Assembly (NCBI GenBank): GCA_046329195.1
Contig: JAXLVB010000001.1
Location: 3,038,001 to 3,102,000 of the forward strand
Reading direction: 5' to 3'
DNA from: JAXLVB01 sp046329195
Lineage (GTDB): Bacteria; Bacteroidota; Bacteroidia; Cytophagales; Spirosomataceae
DNA: 64,000 bases
Shown: positions 53,334-62,229 of the stretch, piece after piece
Layout: every line of letters starts with the position of its first letter
Position numbering within the stretch: position 1 is the stretch's first letter
Position numbers and translations under genes: made by a program
The notes under the pieces: model-generated
The model's database searches: none
What the model saw: only the letters and a program-made list of their open reading frames with translations
What the model was told of the DNA's origin: nothing

Positions 53334-54511
53334 GATACATGGGTTTTAGTACGATGATTTCGTTCTATAAAAAACAAATATCCTAAACCAAGCACAGAAA
53401 ACAAGGCCGATATTAAAAAAGTTTTGGTGAAGGCCGTAGGGTTATTGTCATACAACCAAACCGAAAAAATAGAACCGCAACCAATACCTGCTTCGAGCGC
53501 AATATAAACTGTTGCCAACGCTTTGCCCCGATTGTGTTCGTTGCTGATGTCAATGGCCCAAGCAAAAATAGCTGGAGAATTCATACCTAACCCCACCCCA
53601 AAAATCGCTGCTCCTACCATGAGCATAAACGGCGTATGGGCAAAGGCAATCACCACAATCGCAATGGTATAAAATACCAGTGACCACTTGACCACAATGA
53701 CACGCCCCCAACGGTCAGAAGCCTTGCCTGCTAAAAACCGAACTGCCAATGAAGATAAGGTGAAAGCACTGAAAAACAACCCTTTATTGTGTATGCCGAT
53801 ATGCTCGCTCAAATCAGGGGCTAAGGCAAATACTGCTCCGTAAGCAATGCAGGTCAAAAAATAGACGATGGCTGGCTGAAAGGCGTCTCTCTCTACTAAC
53901 TCGTCTTTTTTTAGCAATAAAAGCGTTGGACTAAAACGTTGTTTTTCGGTGAGGGTTTCTTTCATATTCATCAAGATAACAATGGATAACAAAGCAAACC
54001 CTGACGAAACATAAAACATAGCATTGAGCGAAAACGAATCGGCAATCCAACTACCGATGGGAGGCCCAGCCGACATCCCAATGTTGGCTGTAAGTCCATT
54101 GAGTCCTAGCGCTTCGCCTCGGCGGTTTTCGGGGATAATGTCGGCAATGTAAGCTGATGTACCCGTTGGTTTGAAACCAGTAGAAAAACCGTGCACAAAC
54201 CGCAAGAACAAAAAACCTGCAACGGTGGTGAGAATGGGATATAAAAATCCACAGATAAAACAAACCAACGACCCAAAAGCCATGATAGGGATTCGTCCGA
54301 TGGTATCGGTAAGTTTTCCACTGAAAGGTCGAGAAATACCAGCCATGAGCGTAAACAATGCGATGATTAAACCTTTATATTCGGCTCCTCCTAGTCCAGT
54401 CAGGTAGGCTGGTAACTCGGGAATCATCATGGAAAAACTGGTCGAGAAGAGAAAAGAACTCAGACAAAGCAACCAAAAAGCAGAAGTATAAATTCGAGAC
54501 GAAGAATCCAT
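53330..54511 (-). CDS. Major facilitator superfamily transporter
   Basis: The 393-residue protein has about 12 hydrophobic segments, with the MFS loop 2-3 motif in GKLTDTIGRIPIM and the equivalent 8-9 loop GKASDRWGRVIVV. TSAFWLLCLSSFLFSTSFS begins the first helix. The ATG at 54511 is chosen over a longer frame to 54538. It is a drug or sugar exporter-type MFS protein of unknown substrate; it is coupled to a small charged protein downstream. Confidence 0.9.
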   Translation of the reverse strand: MDSSSRIYTSAFWLLCLSSFLFSTSFSMMIPELPAYLTGLGGAEYKGLIIALFTLMAGISRPFSGKLTDTIGRIPIMAFGSLVCFICGFLYPILTTVAGFLFLRFVHGFSTGFKPTGTSAYIADIIPENRRGEALGLNGLTANIGMSAGPPIGSWIADSFSLNAMFYVSSGFALLSIVILMNMKETLTEKQRFSPTLLLLKKDELVERDAFQPAIVYFLTCIAYGAVFALAPDLSEHIGIHNKGLFFSAFTLSSLAVRFLAGKASDRWGRVIVVKWSLVFYTIAIVVIAFAHTPFMLMVGAAIFGVGLGMNSPAIFAWAIDISNEHNRGKALATVYIALEAGIGCGSIFSVWLYDNNPTAFTKTFLISALFSVLGLGYLFFIERNHRTKTHVS

Positions 54512-54693
54512 GCCGCAAAGGTAACGAAGTTGGGTCATAAATAGACAAATAAGGTGATTGAACCAGAAAAAACTACTGCTGAATACTGAACCGAGGAGGA
54601 GTTCGTTAACTAACAGCTTACCTGAACTTAATACGAGCCTTATAGGTCAGGAAATCTATCTGTAACCTCGTTCGGTCATGTTGCTTATTTTCA

Positions 54694-54701
54694 TAGTTTT
54701 G
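54694..54701 (+). promoter_or_regulatory. Bacteroidota-type -7 element upstream of alpha/beta hydrolase gene
   Basis: TAGTTTTG matches TAnnTTTG, 75 bases before the ATG at 54776, in the 264-base divergent gap. Confidence 0.45.
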
Positions 54702-54775
54702 CACCCAAATTTGGTTCAATACGCCTAATATCCTAACTTAAACCAGTGTGCGTAAGTCGCACAAAAAGAAAACCA

Positions 54776-55711
54776 ATGAAAACCTTTTTATTTTTTTATT
54801 TAGCCTTTGTGTCGGTCGGATTTGCACAGAATTTTCATGAAGACAGTATTAAGATAACCACTCCTGGGGGGGCGCTATGGGGCACATTAGCTGTTCCTTC
54901 TACTAAAGACAAATCACATTTGGTGGTTTTTATTGCAGGCTCAGGCCCTACAGACCGTAATGGGAACAATACCATGGGCATAAAAGCCCAGCCCTACAAG
55001 CTATTGGCGGAGGAACTTGCCAAGCAAGGTATTGCGTCATTTCGTTATGATAAAAGAGGTGTGGGTAGAAGTGCTAAAGTGAAAAGTGAAACGGAATTAA
55101 GCTTCGAAACGTATATTGATGATGCCGTTAAGTGGATAGATACGCTTCGGAAAGACAAACGGTTTGATAAGATTATTATCGCTGGACACAGTGAAGGGTC
55201 TTTGATAGGGATGATTGCAGCACAAAAAATACCTGTAAGCGGATTTATTTCGATAGCAGGAGCTGGGCGTTCGGCACCAGTAGTGCTCAAAGAGCAATTA
55301 GAACCAACTATTGATTCACTTCGTAAGGAAGCTTATACCATTATCGATAATTTGGTGGCAGGTAAAACAGTGGCAAAAGTATCTTCAAGTTTGACGACAT
55401 TATTTAGACCCAGCGTACAACCGTATATGATTTCATGGTTTAAGTATGACCCAACCGTAGAAATTGCAAAGCTTAAAACGCCTACGTTGATTGTGCAGGG
55501 AACGAATGATTTGCAGATTCCAATTAGTGATGGACAACGGTTAGCTAAAGCGATTCCTTCAGCCCAATATGTAGAAATAGAAGGTATGAATCACGTGTTG
55601 AAAAAGCCAGAATCCCCAGCTAAGAATTTTGATAGCTACACCAAAGCGGATCTACCTCTTGCTCCAAACTTGGTAAAGACCATTACTACTTTTATAAAAG
55701 AAATTAAGTAA
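54776..55711 (+). CDS. Secreted alpha/beta hydrolase
   Basis: This 311-residue protein has a signal peptide (MKTFLFFYLAFVSVGFAQ), an oxyanion-type stretch AGSGPTDRNGNN, a nucleophile elbow GHSEGSLIG with Ser, and a likely catalytic His in GMNHVLKK. An insertion near residues 170-210 is typical of serine aminopeptidase-like (S33) hydrolases. An esterase or peptidase acting in the periplasm is expected; the substrate is unknown. Confidence 0.9.
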   Translation: MKTFLFFYLAFVSVGFAQNFHEDSIKITTPGGALWGTLAVPSTKDKSHLVVFIAGSGPTDRNGNNTMGIKAQPYKLLAEELAKQGIASFRYDKRGVGRSAKVKSETELSFETYIDDAVKWIDTLRKDKRFDKIIIAGHSEGSLIGMIAAQKIPVSGFISIAGAGRSAPVVLKEQLEPTIDSLRKEAYTIIDNLVAGKTVAKVSSSLTTLFRPSVQPYMISWFKYDPTVEIAKLKTPTLIVQGTNDLQIPISDGQRLAKAIPSAQYVEIEGMNHVLKKPESPAKNFDSYTKADLPLAPNLVKTITTFIKEIK

Positions 55712-55721
55712 AAGTAAGCCT

Positions 55722-55772
55722 ATTTCAAAAAAAGGGAAACGGCCAAATTGACCATTTCCCTTTTTTTGAAAT
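55722..55772. terminator. Bidirectional terminator after alpha/beta hydrolase and DUF1080 genes
   Basis: ATTTCAAAAAAAGGGAAA and its complement form an 18-bp stem around 15 bases. The A/T tracts in the stem suit termination in both directions between converging genes. Confidence 0.88.
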
Positions 55773-55782
55773 TCTATTGTCA

Positions 55783-56568
55783 TCACAAACGACGAATCCA
55801 AATATTTCTGAATTGTGGTTTGCAGTCGTGGTCTTGGAGGTGAATTACGTCTTCGCCGTGGGCTTGTGGATAAAAATGCAAGCCAATATAATTGGTCAAA
55901 CCTGCGATCGTCACGTTGTTTTGAACTAATACCCCATTGAACAAAACGGTAATACGAGCCGGATAGTCGAGGCTACCGTCTGGTTTGAAACGAGGAGCTG
56001 TATAAATTACATCATACGTGTTCCATTCGTCAGGTTTGCGAATCGGGTTTACAAGCGGCGCATGGTCTTTGTAGATACTTCCGGCTTGCCCGTTACGATA
56101 GGTACGATTTTGGTAGTTGTCTAAGACTTGCAATTCGTAGCGGTCTTGGAAAAATACACCACTATTGCCTCGCATTTGACCTTGGTCGTTGGGGGCGTTA
56201 TCAGGAGCACTCCACTCGATGTGAAGCTGGCAGTCGCCAAATTTCAGTTTGGTCTTGATGTCACCTGTGCCAGGTACTACTTCCATGTAGCCGTCTTTTA
56301 CGGCCCATTTGGCTGGCGAACCATCCTTGGCACTTACCCATTGTGAAAGGTCCTTGCCATCAAACAACACAATGGCGTCCGAAGGAGGATCTGCATTGGT
56401 TTTGCCAGGCGTTACTACTCGTACTTCAGGTTCCCAGATTTCGGTCATCTCTGGTTTCATATCCATCGGCGATTTGGCCGGAGGGGTAGAGATGCCTCGG
56501 GTTTGGGCAGTAGCGGCAAGCGAAAGCATAACTAAGGCCGCCGAACACAAAATGGTTAGTTTTTTCAT
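55783..56568 (-). CDS. DUF1080 (3-keto-disaccharide hydrolase-like) secreted protein
   Basis: The 261-residue protein has a signal peptide (LTILCSAALVMLSLAATAQ) and a DUF1080 domain (about 65-260) of jelly-roll fold: AIVLFDGKDLSQWVSAKDGS, IKTKLKFGDCQLHIEWSAP, GNSGVFFQDRYELQVLDNYQ and RPEWNTYDVIY-like WNTYDVIYTAP. The family includes 3-keto-glycoside hydrolases acting on oxidised sugars. With a Gfo/Idh/MocA oxidoreductase elsewhere in the window, a shared 3-keto pathway is possible but not shown by proximity. Confidence 0.92.
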   Translation of the reverse strand: MKKLTILCSAALVMLSLAATAQTRGISTPPAKSPMDMKPEMTEIWEPEVRVVTPGKTNADPPSDAIVLFDGKDLSQWVSAKDGSPAKWAVKDGYMEVVPGTGDIKTKLKFGDCQLHIEWSAPDNAPNDQGQMRGNSGVFFQDRYELQVLDNYQNRTYRNGQAGSIYKDHAPLVNPIRKPDEWNTYDVIYTAPRFKPDGSLDYPARITVLFNGVLVQNNVTIAGLTNYIGLHFYPQAHGEDVIHLQDHDCKPQFRNIWIRRL

Positions 56569-56610
56569 GTGAGTTTAAAGGATTACAAATACGTTTCTTC
56601 AACATCAGCC

Positions 56611-56618
56611 CAAAGGTA
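56611..56618 (-). promoter_or_regulatory. Bacteroidota-type -7 element of DUF1080 gene
   Basis: On the minus strand this reads TACCTTTG, matching TAnnTTTG, 43 bases before the DUF1080 start. Confidence 0.5.
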
Positions 56619-56647
56619 AAAAAGTTCTGTGACGATGATGTACTATT

Positions 56648-57469
56648 TTATCCTAAAATACTTACATCTTGGAGGCGCTGCCGACCCGAATAGAGATTGA
56701 GACTGGTTTCCTTCAAAAAACCTACCACGGTTTGTTGATGCTCTGTAGCTAATTCAATAGCCAATGTTGAAGGGGCCCCCACGGCGACTATAATCGGAAT
56801 ACCTGCCATGAGGGCTTTCTGGATTAATTCAAAACTGATGCGTCCACTCAGTACAAGGATATGATTAGACAGCGGAAGCATCTGTTGCCTAAACGCCGCT
56901 CCGATGAGTTTATCCAAAGCGTTGTGTCGTCCTACATCCTCTCGAAGCATCAGTAAGTTGCCCCTTAAATCAAAAAGCCCCGAAGCATGCACGCCTCCTG
57001 TTTTACTAAAATTGGTTTGTGCTTGCCGCAGCACTTGAGGGAGCTGATACAACAAATCGGAGTGAATAACTGGGCTGCTCGGAGGAAGTGAATACCGAAG
57101 GGTGGTACGAACAAAATCAAGTGAAGTTTTGCCGCACACACCACAGCTGGACGTTGTATAAAAGTTTCGACTCAATTTGTGAAAACCCTCAGACACAGCA
57201 GGAATTACAGTAACAAAGACTCTGTTCGTCAATGGATTAGCTTTGGTTTCTACTACATCGTGAGCGTCTTGGATTAAGCCTTCCGTAAACAAGAAACCAA
57301 GCGCCAAATCCGCATCATCAGGACCTGGCGTGCGCATGGTTACCGACAAACTTTGTTCTGAAAATACCCCATCTTGCTGCCACCGCAATACGATTTCGAG
57401 GGGTTCTTCTTCGGCCAGCTCGTCGGAGAGTGATTGAGCCTGTTGGGGGGATATTCGTAAAATTTGCAT
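56648..57469 (-). CDS. fdhD: Formate dehydrogenase accessory sulfurtransferase FdhD
   Basis: FdhD sulfurates the molybdenum cofactor of formate dehydrogenase, taking sulfur from a cysteine desulfurase. The 273-residue protein has the catalytic Cys loop SSCGVCGK (about residues 112-119), the MLREDVGRHNALDKLIGAA motif near 180, and VLSGRISFELIQKALMAGIP. The gene follows the cysteine desulfurase by 33 bases, matching the known sulfur relay. No formate dehydrogenase is visible in the window. TACCTTTA on the minus strand at 57486-57493 is a near -7 match. Confidence 0.95.
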   Translation of the reverse strand: MQILRISPQQAQSLSDELAEEEPLEIVLRWQQDGVFSEQSLSVTMRTPGPDDADLALGFLFTEGLIQDAHDVVETKANPLTNRVFVTVIPAVSEGFHKLSRNFYTTSSCGVCGKTSLDFVRTTLRYSLPPSSPVIHSDLLYQLPQVLRQAQTNFSKTGGVHASGLFDLRGNLLMLREDVGRHNALDKLIGAAFRQQMLPLSNHILVLSGRISFELIQKALMAGIPIIVAVGAPSTLAIELATEHQQTVVGFLKETSLNLYSGRQRLQDVSILG

Positions 57470-57502
57470 TGGGGAATTTCACTTCTAAAGGTAGAGTTTA
57501 GA

Positions 57503-58642
57503 TTATTGCCGCATGGCCTGCACCACTTCCACTACATGCTTAATGGCATACTGGATTTGTTCTTCGGTCGTATAGCGGCCCAAGCTGAAGCGTACGGAGG
57601 CATAGGCCAAGTCGTCGGGTACACCAAGGGATTTAAGCACATACGAAGGCTCTACCGAGGCAGAGGTGCAGGCCGAACCGGATGACACTGCAATGTCTTT
57701 AAGGTTCATCAACAGTTGCTCACCGTCCACATCGGCAAATGCCATGTTGGTAACGTGTGCCAATCGAGAAGCGGTATTTCCATTGACAAAACACGCTGGT
57801 AGCGCTGCCAGCAACGACTGTTCAAGATAATCTCTCAATGCTCCTAAACGAACTTGTTCGGTAGTTCTAAGGCGTTCAGCTGCTTCGCAGGCTTTGCCCA
57901 ACCCCACAATTCCCGGAACATTGAGTGTACCCGACCGCCTTCCACGCTCGTGTCCGCCGCCGTCGAGTTGGGCCGTCAGTTTGACGTTTTTGCGAACGTA
58001 CAATGCCCCAATACCCTTTGGCCCATAAAGCTTGTGGGCCGAAAGGCTCAGTAAATCAATGTTTTGAACCTGTACATCAATGGGAAGTTTACCAACTGCT
58101 TGTGTGGCATCGGTATGAAACAAAACCCCCTTGGCATGGCATAAGGCTGCGATTTCAGCAAGGGGTTGAATCACCCCGATTTCGTTGTGAGCCATCATAA
58201 CCGACACCAATAGAGTATCAGAACGAAGAGCCTCGGCCACTTGTTCTGGACGAATCAAGCCATCAGCTTGAGGTTGGAGATAGGTCACTTCGCCGCCCAA
58301 TTGCTCTACATGTTTGCACGTATCAAGTACCGCTTTATGCTCGGTTGCTACCGTAATAAGATGCTTCCCTCGATACGCCTGTGCCTCAAATACTCCTTTG
58401 ATAGCCAAGTTGTTAGACTCGGTAGCGCCGCTGGTAAAAACAATTTCTTTCTCGCTTGCTCCCAATAGGTCTGCCACTTGCCTACGAGCTATTTCTACGG
58501 CTTCTTGTGCTTCCCAACCATACAAATGGGTACGGGACGCTGCATTGCCAAATTGCTCGCTAAACCAAGGCAACATCGCCTCAAGTACCTGCGTATCTAC
58601 AGGAGTAGTAGCGTTGTAGTCTAAATAAATGGGGAGTTTCAT
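57503..58642 (-). CDS. Cysteine desulfurase (NifS/IscS family)
   Basis: This 379-residue PLP enzyme takes sulfur from cysteine to form an enzyme persulfide. The PLP Lys204 lies in SLSAHKLYGPKGIGAL, the catalytic Cys325 in SSGSACTSASVEPSYVL, and the His in VATEHKAVLDTC near residue 102 is conserved. The ATG at 58642 gives MKLPIYLDYNATTPVD, the family start. It precedes fdhD, so one target is probably FdhD; it may also serve iron-sulfur assembly or tRNA thiolation. Confidence 0.94.
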   Translation of the reverse strand: MKLPIYLDYNATTPVDTQVLEAMLPWFSEQFGNAASRTHLYGWEAQEAVEIARRQVADLLGASEKEIVFTSGATESNNLAIKGVFEAQAYRGKHLITVATEHKAVLDTCKHVEQLGGEVTYLQPQADGLIRPEQVAEALRSDTLLVSVMMAHNEIGVIQPLAEIAALCHAKGVLFHTDATQAVGKLPIDVQVQNIDLLSLSAHKLYGPKGIGALYVRKNVKLTAQLDGGGHERGRRSGTLNVPGIVGLGKACEAAERLRTTEQVRLGALRDYLEQSLLAALPACFVNGNTASRLAHVTNMAFADVDGEQLLMNLKDIAVSSGSACTSASVEPSYVLKSLGVPDDLAYASVRFSLGRYTTEEQIQYAIKHVVEVVQAMRQ

Positions 58643-58748
58643 CAACAGTAAAGGTATGAAATTTTGATAGATAGTAAGATTAGTATCAACATGGTAAGAT
58701 GACTATTTTACCAATAATGTTGTGTGTATCAATGATTCTTTACAAAAA

Positions 58749-58779
58749 AACGTTCCACTTTTCTGAGAAGTGGAACGTT
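58749..58779 (-). terminator. Rho-independent terminator of lipoprotein hydrolase gene
   Basis: AACGTTCCACTT and AAGTGGAACGTT form a 12-bp stem with a 7-base loop, followed on the minus strand by seven T. It lies 33 bases after the stop. Confidence 0.9.
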
Positions 58780-58812
58780 GAAATTAATGGAGAAAACGAT
58801 TTGACTGTCTGC

Positions 58813-59844
58813 CTACAACTTAGCACTTAGCCATTGGCTCACCTTGTTGCGAGCTTGTGTTTTGGCATTTTGATTGTCTGTATTGTTAGTAAGTGGAATG
58901 TCAAATGAATGGTTGGCGCCCACGTATTCAACAAACTCAACCGTAGTAGAACCACTATTGAGGGCTCGGTCTTTGAATATTTTGGTGGCGGCAATCAGGT
59001 CATCTTTTGAGGCGCCTAACACCAGCAATGGAGCATAGTTGAGGTATTTACCCTTAGTTGCGTCATAAATAGAGCCAAAGTAACTGTAAAAACCTGCACC
59101 TGGATAATAGGCAATTGCTGTTTTGAAACCTCCTTCAGCTGGCCGGTCAATGGGGGCTGGTACGGTGTACGTTTGGTCATTATACCAAACTGTCCACGTT
59201 GTTTTTGCTACTGCCGGAGCATCTACTACTGTTGCAATAGCCGTAGAGCCGCCGTGTGAAAAACCTAACAAACCGATACGATTATCAATAACATTAGGCA
59301 ATGAACGTAAAAAAGCCAAGCCTGCGTAGGCATCACGAGGGCGCTCGTAAGCTGCCGAACAAATGGCATCGGCTGGCGGGGCAATGTCGCAGAATTCAGT
59401 TAAGGTCCGAGGGGTGTAGCTGTCAATAAACAGCGTGATGTATTTTTTGGTTTTGAAAATATCCACCCATTCGTTAAACTGCGTTTCCATACCTTGAGCC
59501 GGTACATCGTTTTTCCAAAGACCTCCACAACCATGCAAGACCACCATAGCAGGTACTTTTTCACCTTGGGCAAGAGCTGGGTACGATAATTTACCTTTGA
59601 GTGTCAGCCCTTTGTCATTCTTGAACGTTACGTCAATAACACGAGCTGTTTGGGCTGGAGGAAGTATAATTTCATCAATGGGGAATTGTGGAATGGGGGT
59701 AGGAGTTGGGCTTGGTACATTAACAGGCGGAAGAATTTCTTTCTGTTGGTCACAAGAACTAATGCTTACAGCAACAAGGGTCAATACTCCTACTACAAGG
59801 CGGGTGCTAAGGCCGAAAGTTGAGCGAAATAGATTGTTTTTCAT
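58813..59844 (-). CDS. Dienelactone hydrolase-like lipoprotein
   Basis: The 343-residue protein starts MKNNLFRSTFGL and has a lipoprotein signal peptide ending in SISSC, with the lipidated Cys then a Pro-rich linker. The alpha/beta hydrolase core shows VVLHGCGGLW, the nucleophile elbow GFSHGGSTAIA and a catalytic His in GANHSFDIP. It is an outer-membrane or periplasm-facing esterase; the substrate is unknown. The ATG at 59844 is chosen because the longer reading from 59907 would bury the signal. Confidence 0.9.
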   Translation of the reverse strand: MKNNLFRSTFGLSTRLVVGVLTLVAVSISSCDQQKEILPPVNVPSPTPTPIPQFPIDEIILPPAQTARVIDVTFKNDKGLTLKGKLSYPALAQGEKVPAMVVLHGCGGLWKNDVPAQGMETQFNEWVDIFKTKKYITLFIDSYTPRTLTEFCDIAPPADAICSAAYERPRDAYAGLAFLRSLPNVIDNRIGLLGFSHGGSTAIATVVDAPAVAKTTWTVWYNDQTYTVPAPIDRPAEGGFKTAIAYYPGAGFYSYFGSIYDATKGKYLNYAPLLVLGASKDDLIAATKIFKDRALNSGSTTVEFVEYVGANHSFDIPLTNNTDNQNAKTQARNKVSQWLSAKL

Positions 59845-60014
59845 GGCTTTATTTGAATGTGTTTTACTGTTGTCGGCCCACCAACTTGGTTGGCTTTGAC
59901 GTTGCAAAACTGGCTCAATTAAGCCTGATGATTCAAGATAAAACCTTTCAACTGCCGAAAAAAGGGCTTAAAACAGTCCAATTGGGCATTGAAGCGTATT
60001 GGGCTACAAAACAA

Positions 60015-60075
60015 AACTCCCGCAAGGCTCTTAAAACCTTGCGGGAGTTAATGTATCACGATTTGCTAAATCGTG
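60015..60075 (-). terminator. Two hairpins downstream of the DEAD-box gene
   Basis: CACGATTT/AAATCGTG (60057-60075, loop GCT) lies 11 bases from the helicase stop, followed by a stronger 13-bp stem AACTCCCGCAAGG/CCTTGCGGGAGTT (60015-60049). On the minus strand TTTGTTTTG follows the second, a credible terminator. Confidence 0.82.
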
Positions 60076-60085
60076 CATTAACTAG

Positions 60086-61831
60086 TTAGTCAGCTATTGC
60101 TACTCGCACACGCTTGCCTTTGATAAAGTTGCCGTGCATCGAGCTAATGATTTTTTGGATGGACTCCTGTGGTACGTCCACGTAAGTAACTCGCTCTTGC
60201 AAATCAATATGGCCAATTTGGTTGCCTTTAATACCTGTTTCGCCAGCTAAAGCCCCCACAATATGGCTCGGTGTAATGCGCTCGGCCTTACCGATGTTAA
60301 TCATGATGCGGGCCATGCCTGCCTCACGACCTTTTTTGAAAGGCTTGCCACCTTGGTCAAAGCGAGGTTTGTCGTTGCGGAAACCACCACGTTCTTCACC
60401 TCTAATGCCTTGTTTTTCAAAACGACCACCAAATTTGTCGTTTCTGCCATTGCGATTGCCAAAACCATCTCTATCACGATTCTGACGCATCAACTGGCGT
60501 TCAATTTCGCCGTCGAGGTTTTCGTCACCAAACTCGCTTTGTTGTACGCCCATGCTCAGTTTTACCAAAGCCGCCACAATTTCGGGCGTGGCGTGTCCGG
60601 CATGATGAAGGGCTTCGAGTACGTCTTGAAACAAGTCGAGATTACCCTCGGAAATAGTACTTTCAATGTGCTCAATAAAACGAGCCTTTTTCACACCTAC
60701 AATGTCCGAGAACGAAGGAATCACCCCTTTCTCGATTTTTACTTTAGTGTAGGCCATGATGTCACGAAGACGATAGCGCTCAGCGCCAACAATCAACGAA
60801 AACGCCTTGCCCGACTTACCAGCACGGCCCGTACGACCAATGCGGTGTACATAATACTCTTCATCAAGCGGAATGTCGTAGTTAATCACAGCGTCCACGT
60901 CATTCACATCAATACCCCGTGCGGCCACGTCGGTAGCTACCAAGATATTGGTGTTTCCTGAACGGAACTTGGTCATCACTGTGTTACGAGCCTGCTGACG
61001 CATGTCGCCATGAAGGCCTTCGGCTGCATAACCCCGAACAGTCAGGTTTTCGACGATTTCGTCCACTTTGGCTTTGGTGTTGCTAAACACCAAGATAAGT
61101 TTTAGTTGGTAGAAATCAATCAAACGACACATTACTTCCATTTTGGCTTTTGCCTTCACATCGAAGTAGAGCTGTTCGATATTATCATTAGTGATTTCGT
61201 TCTTAACCACCTTTACCAATTTTGGATTGGTTTGGTAATTGGTAGTAAGTGCCAAAATAGGCTTTGACATGGTAGCCGAAAACAACACGGTTTGGCGGTC
61301 TTCGGGGGTTTGGTCCAAGATACTCTCGATGTCTTCACGGAAGCCCATATCAAGCATTTCGTCGGCTTCGTCGAGTACCATCATCTTGAGATTGTCAAGT
61401 TGCAAGGTGCCACGCTCTAGGTGGTCAATCACCCGACCGGGTGTACCTACCACAATCTGCAAGCCTTTTTTGAGGTCACGAATCTGGCGTTCGATGCTAT
61501 CGCCACCGTAGATAGCTCCTACATAAACGCCTTTGCGGTATTTGAGTAATTTTTTGATTTCGTCAGAAACTTGAACGGCCAACTCACGAGTAGGGCAGAG
61601 GATAAGTGCTTGTGTAGCACGACTTTCGGGGTTTACTTTCTCTACAATCGGAATCCCAAAAGCGGCAGTTTTGCCAGTACCTGTTTGGGCTTGTCCGATA
61701 ACGTCACGTCCTTCTAGCAAAAACGGAATGGCTTCGGATTGGATAGGAGATGCCGTGTCGAAACCCATGTCGGTTACGGCTTGGAGACTGAACTCAGACA
61801 GGCCGAGTTCAGAAAATAATAAACGATTCAT
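60086..61831 (-). CDS. deaD: DEAD-box RNA helicase (DeaD/CsdA-like)
   Basis: The 581-residue ATP-dependent RNA helicase unwinds RNA in ribosome assembly, decay or cold adaptation. Q motif and Walker A: SPIQSEAIPF then AQTGTGKT (48-55). The DEAD motif lies in VLDEADEMLDMGF near 152, SAT near 184, and HRIGRTGRAG near 330. After the core is a Gly/Arg/Asn-rich region (about 440-495) and a DbpA-like RNA-binding domain (ARIMINIGKAERITPSHIVG). The G-rich basic tract may bind RNA. A structured leader precedes it. Confidence 0.94.
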   Translation of the reverse strand: MNRLLFSELGLSEFSLQAVTDMGFDTASPIQSEAIPFLLEGRDVIGQAQTGTGKTAAFGIPIVEKVNPESRATQALILCPTRELAVQVSDEIKKLLKYRKGVYVGAIYGGDSIERQIRDLKKGLQIVVGTPGRVIDHLERGTLQLDNLKMMVLDEADEMLDMGFREDIESILDQTPEDRQTVLFSATMSKPILALTTNYQTNPKLVKVVKNEITNDNIEQLYFDVKAKAKMEVMCRLIDFYQLKLILVFSNTKAKVDEIVENLTVRGYAAEGLHGDMRQQARNTVMTKFRSGNTNILVATDVAARGIDVNDVDAVINYDIPLDEEYYVHRIGRTGRAGKSGKAFSLIVGAERYRLRDIMAYTKVKIEKGVIPSFSDIVGVKKARFIEHIESTISEGNLDLFQDVLEALHHAGHATPEIVAALVKLSMGVQQSEFGDENLDGEIERQLMRQNRDRDGFGNRNGRNDKFGGRFEKQGIRGEERGGFRNDKPRFDQGGKPFKKGREAGMARIMINIGKAERITPSHIVGALAGETGIKGNQIGHIDLQERVTYVDVPQESIQKIISSMHGNFIKGKRVRVAIAD

Positions 61832-62065
61832 ACGAGTTGTCTAAGTGCCAATCCAAACACAAGGATTCACTTAGGCTACAGGCAGGTAGCCGCAGACCTC
61901 GACCATGAGGCCACAATGGTTCGGAACGACAGGATGATTGATAATGCCTAAACTGATGTAACGTTTACACCCGCAAGGCTTCTGATGACCAAGTAAAAGA
62001 TTCAGAAGTAAGCTCCCACCAACGGAGCGAATCAGAGGCGAGCGGATGAGATGCCCAACAATTTC
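61832..62065 (-). promoter_or_regulatory. Long structured leader of the DEAD-box helicase gene
   Basis: About 234 bases precede the ATG if transcription starts just after the -7 element at 62071-62078. The sequence is richer in GC than other gaps and contains tandem short stems: CTAAGTG..CACTTAG with inner ATCC..GGAT (61841-61874), GGCTAC..GTAGCC (61874-61891), CCTC..GAGG around 61897-61910, and CTTCTGA..TCAGAAG near 61979-62010. This looks like a structured mRNA leader controlling the helicase, for example by temperature or autoregulation; no reading frame of note is present. Confidence 0.55.
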
Positions 62066-62070
62066 GGGTG

Positions 62071-62078
62071 CAAAGGTA
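62071..62078 (-). promoter_or_regulatory. Bacteroidota-type -7 element of the DEAD-box gene
   Basis: The minus strand reads TACCTTTG, matching TAnnTTTG, with AT-rich sequence upstream. It lies about 240 bases from the start codon. Confidence 0.6.
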
Positions 62079-62229
62079 CTATTTTTAGATTGGAATTACC
62101 AAAAGAATTGTATTATTTATAGGTAAATTCTTGTATTTGCACAATTTACTCATGGAGAAATTGTATTTCTGGGGATTGGGGAAGAAGTTAGTGGGGGAAT
62201 AAAGGGGCATGGTTGGTGTAAAGAAATGA

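Noticed and set aside
60263..60961. Plus-strand 232-codon ORF antisense to the DEAD-box helicase
   Set aside because: The helicase motifs on the minus strand explain the region; the long antisense frame follows from codon composition.
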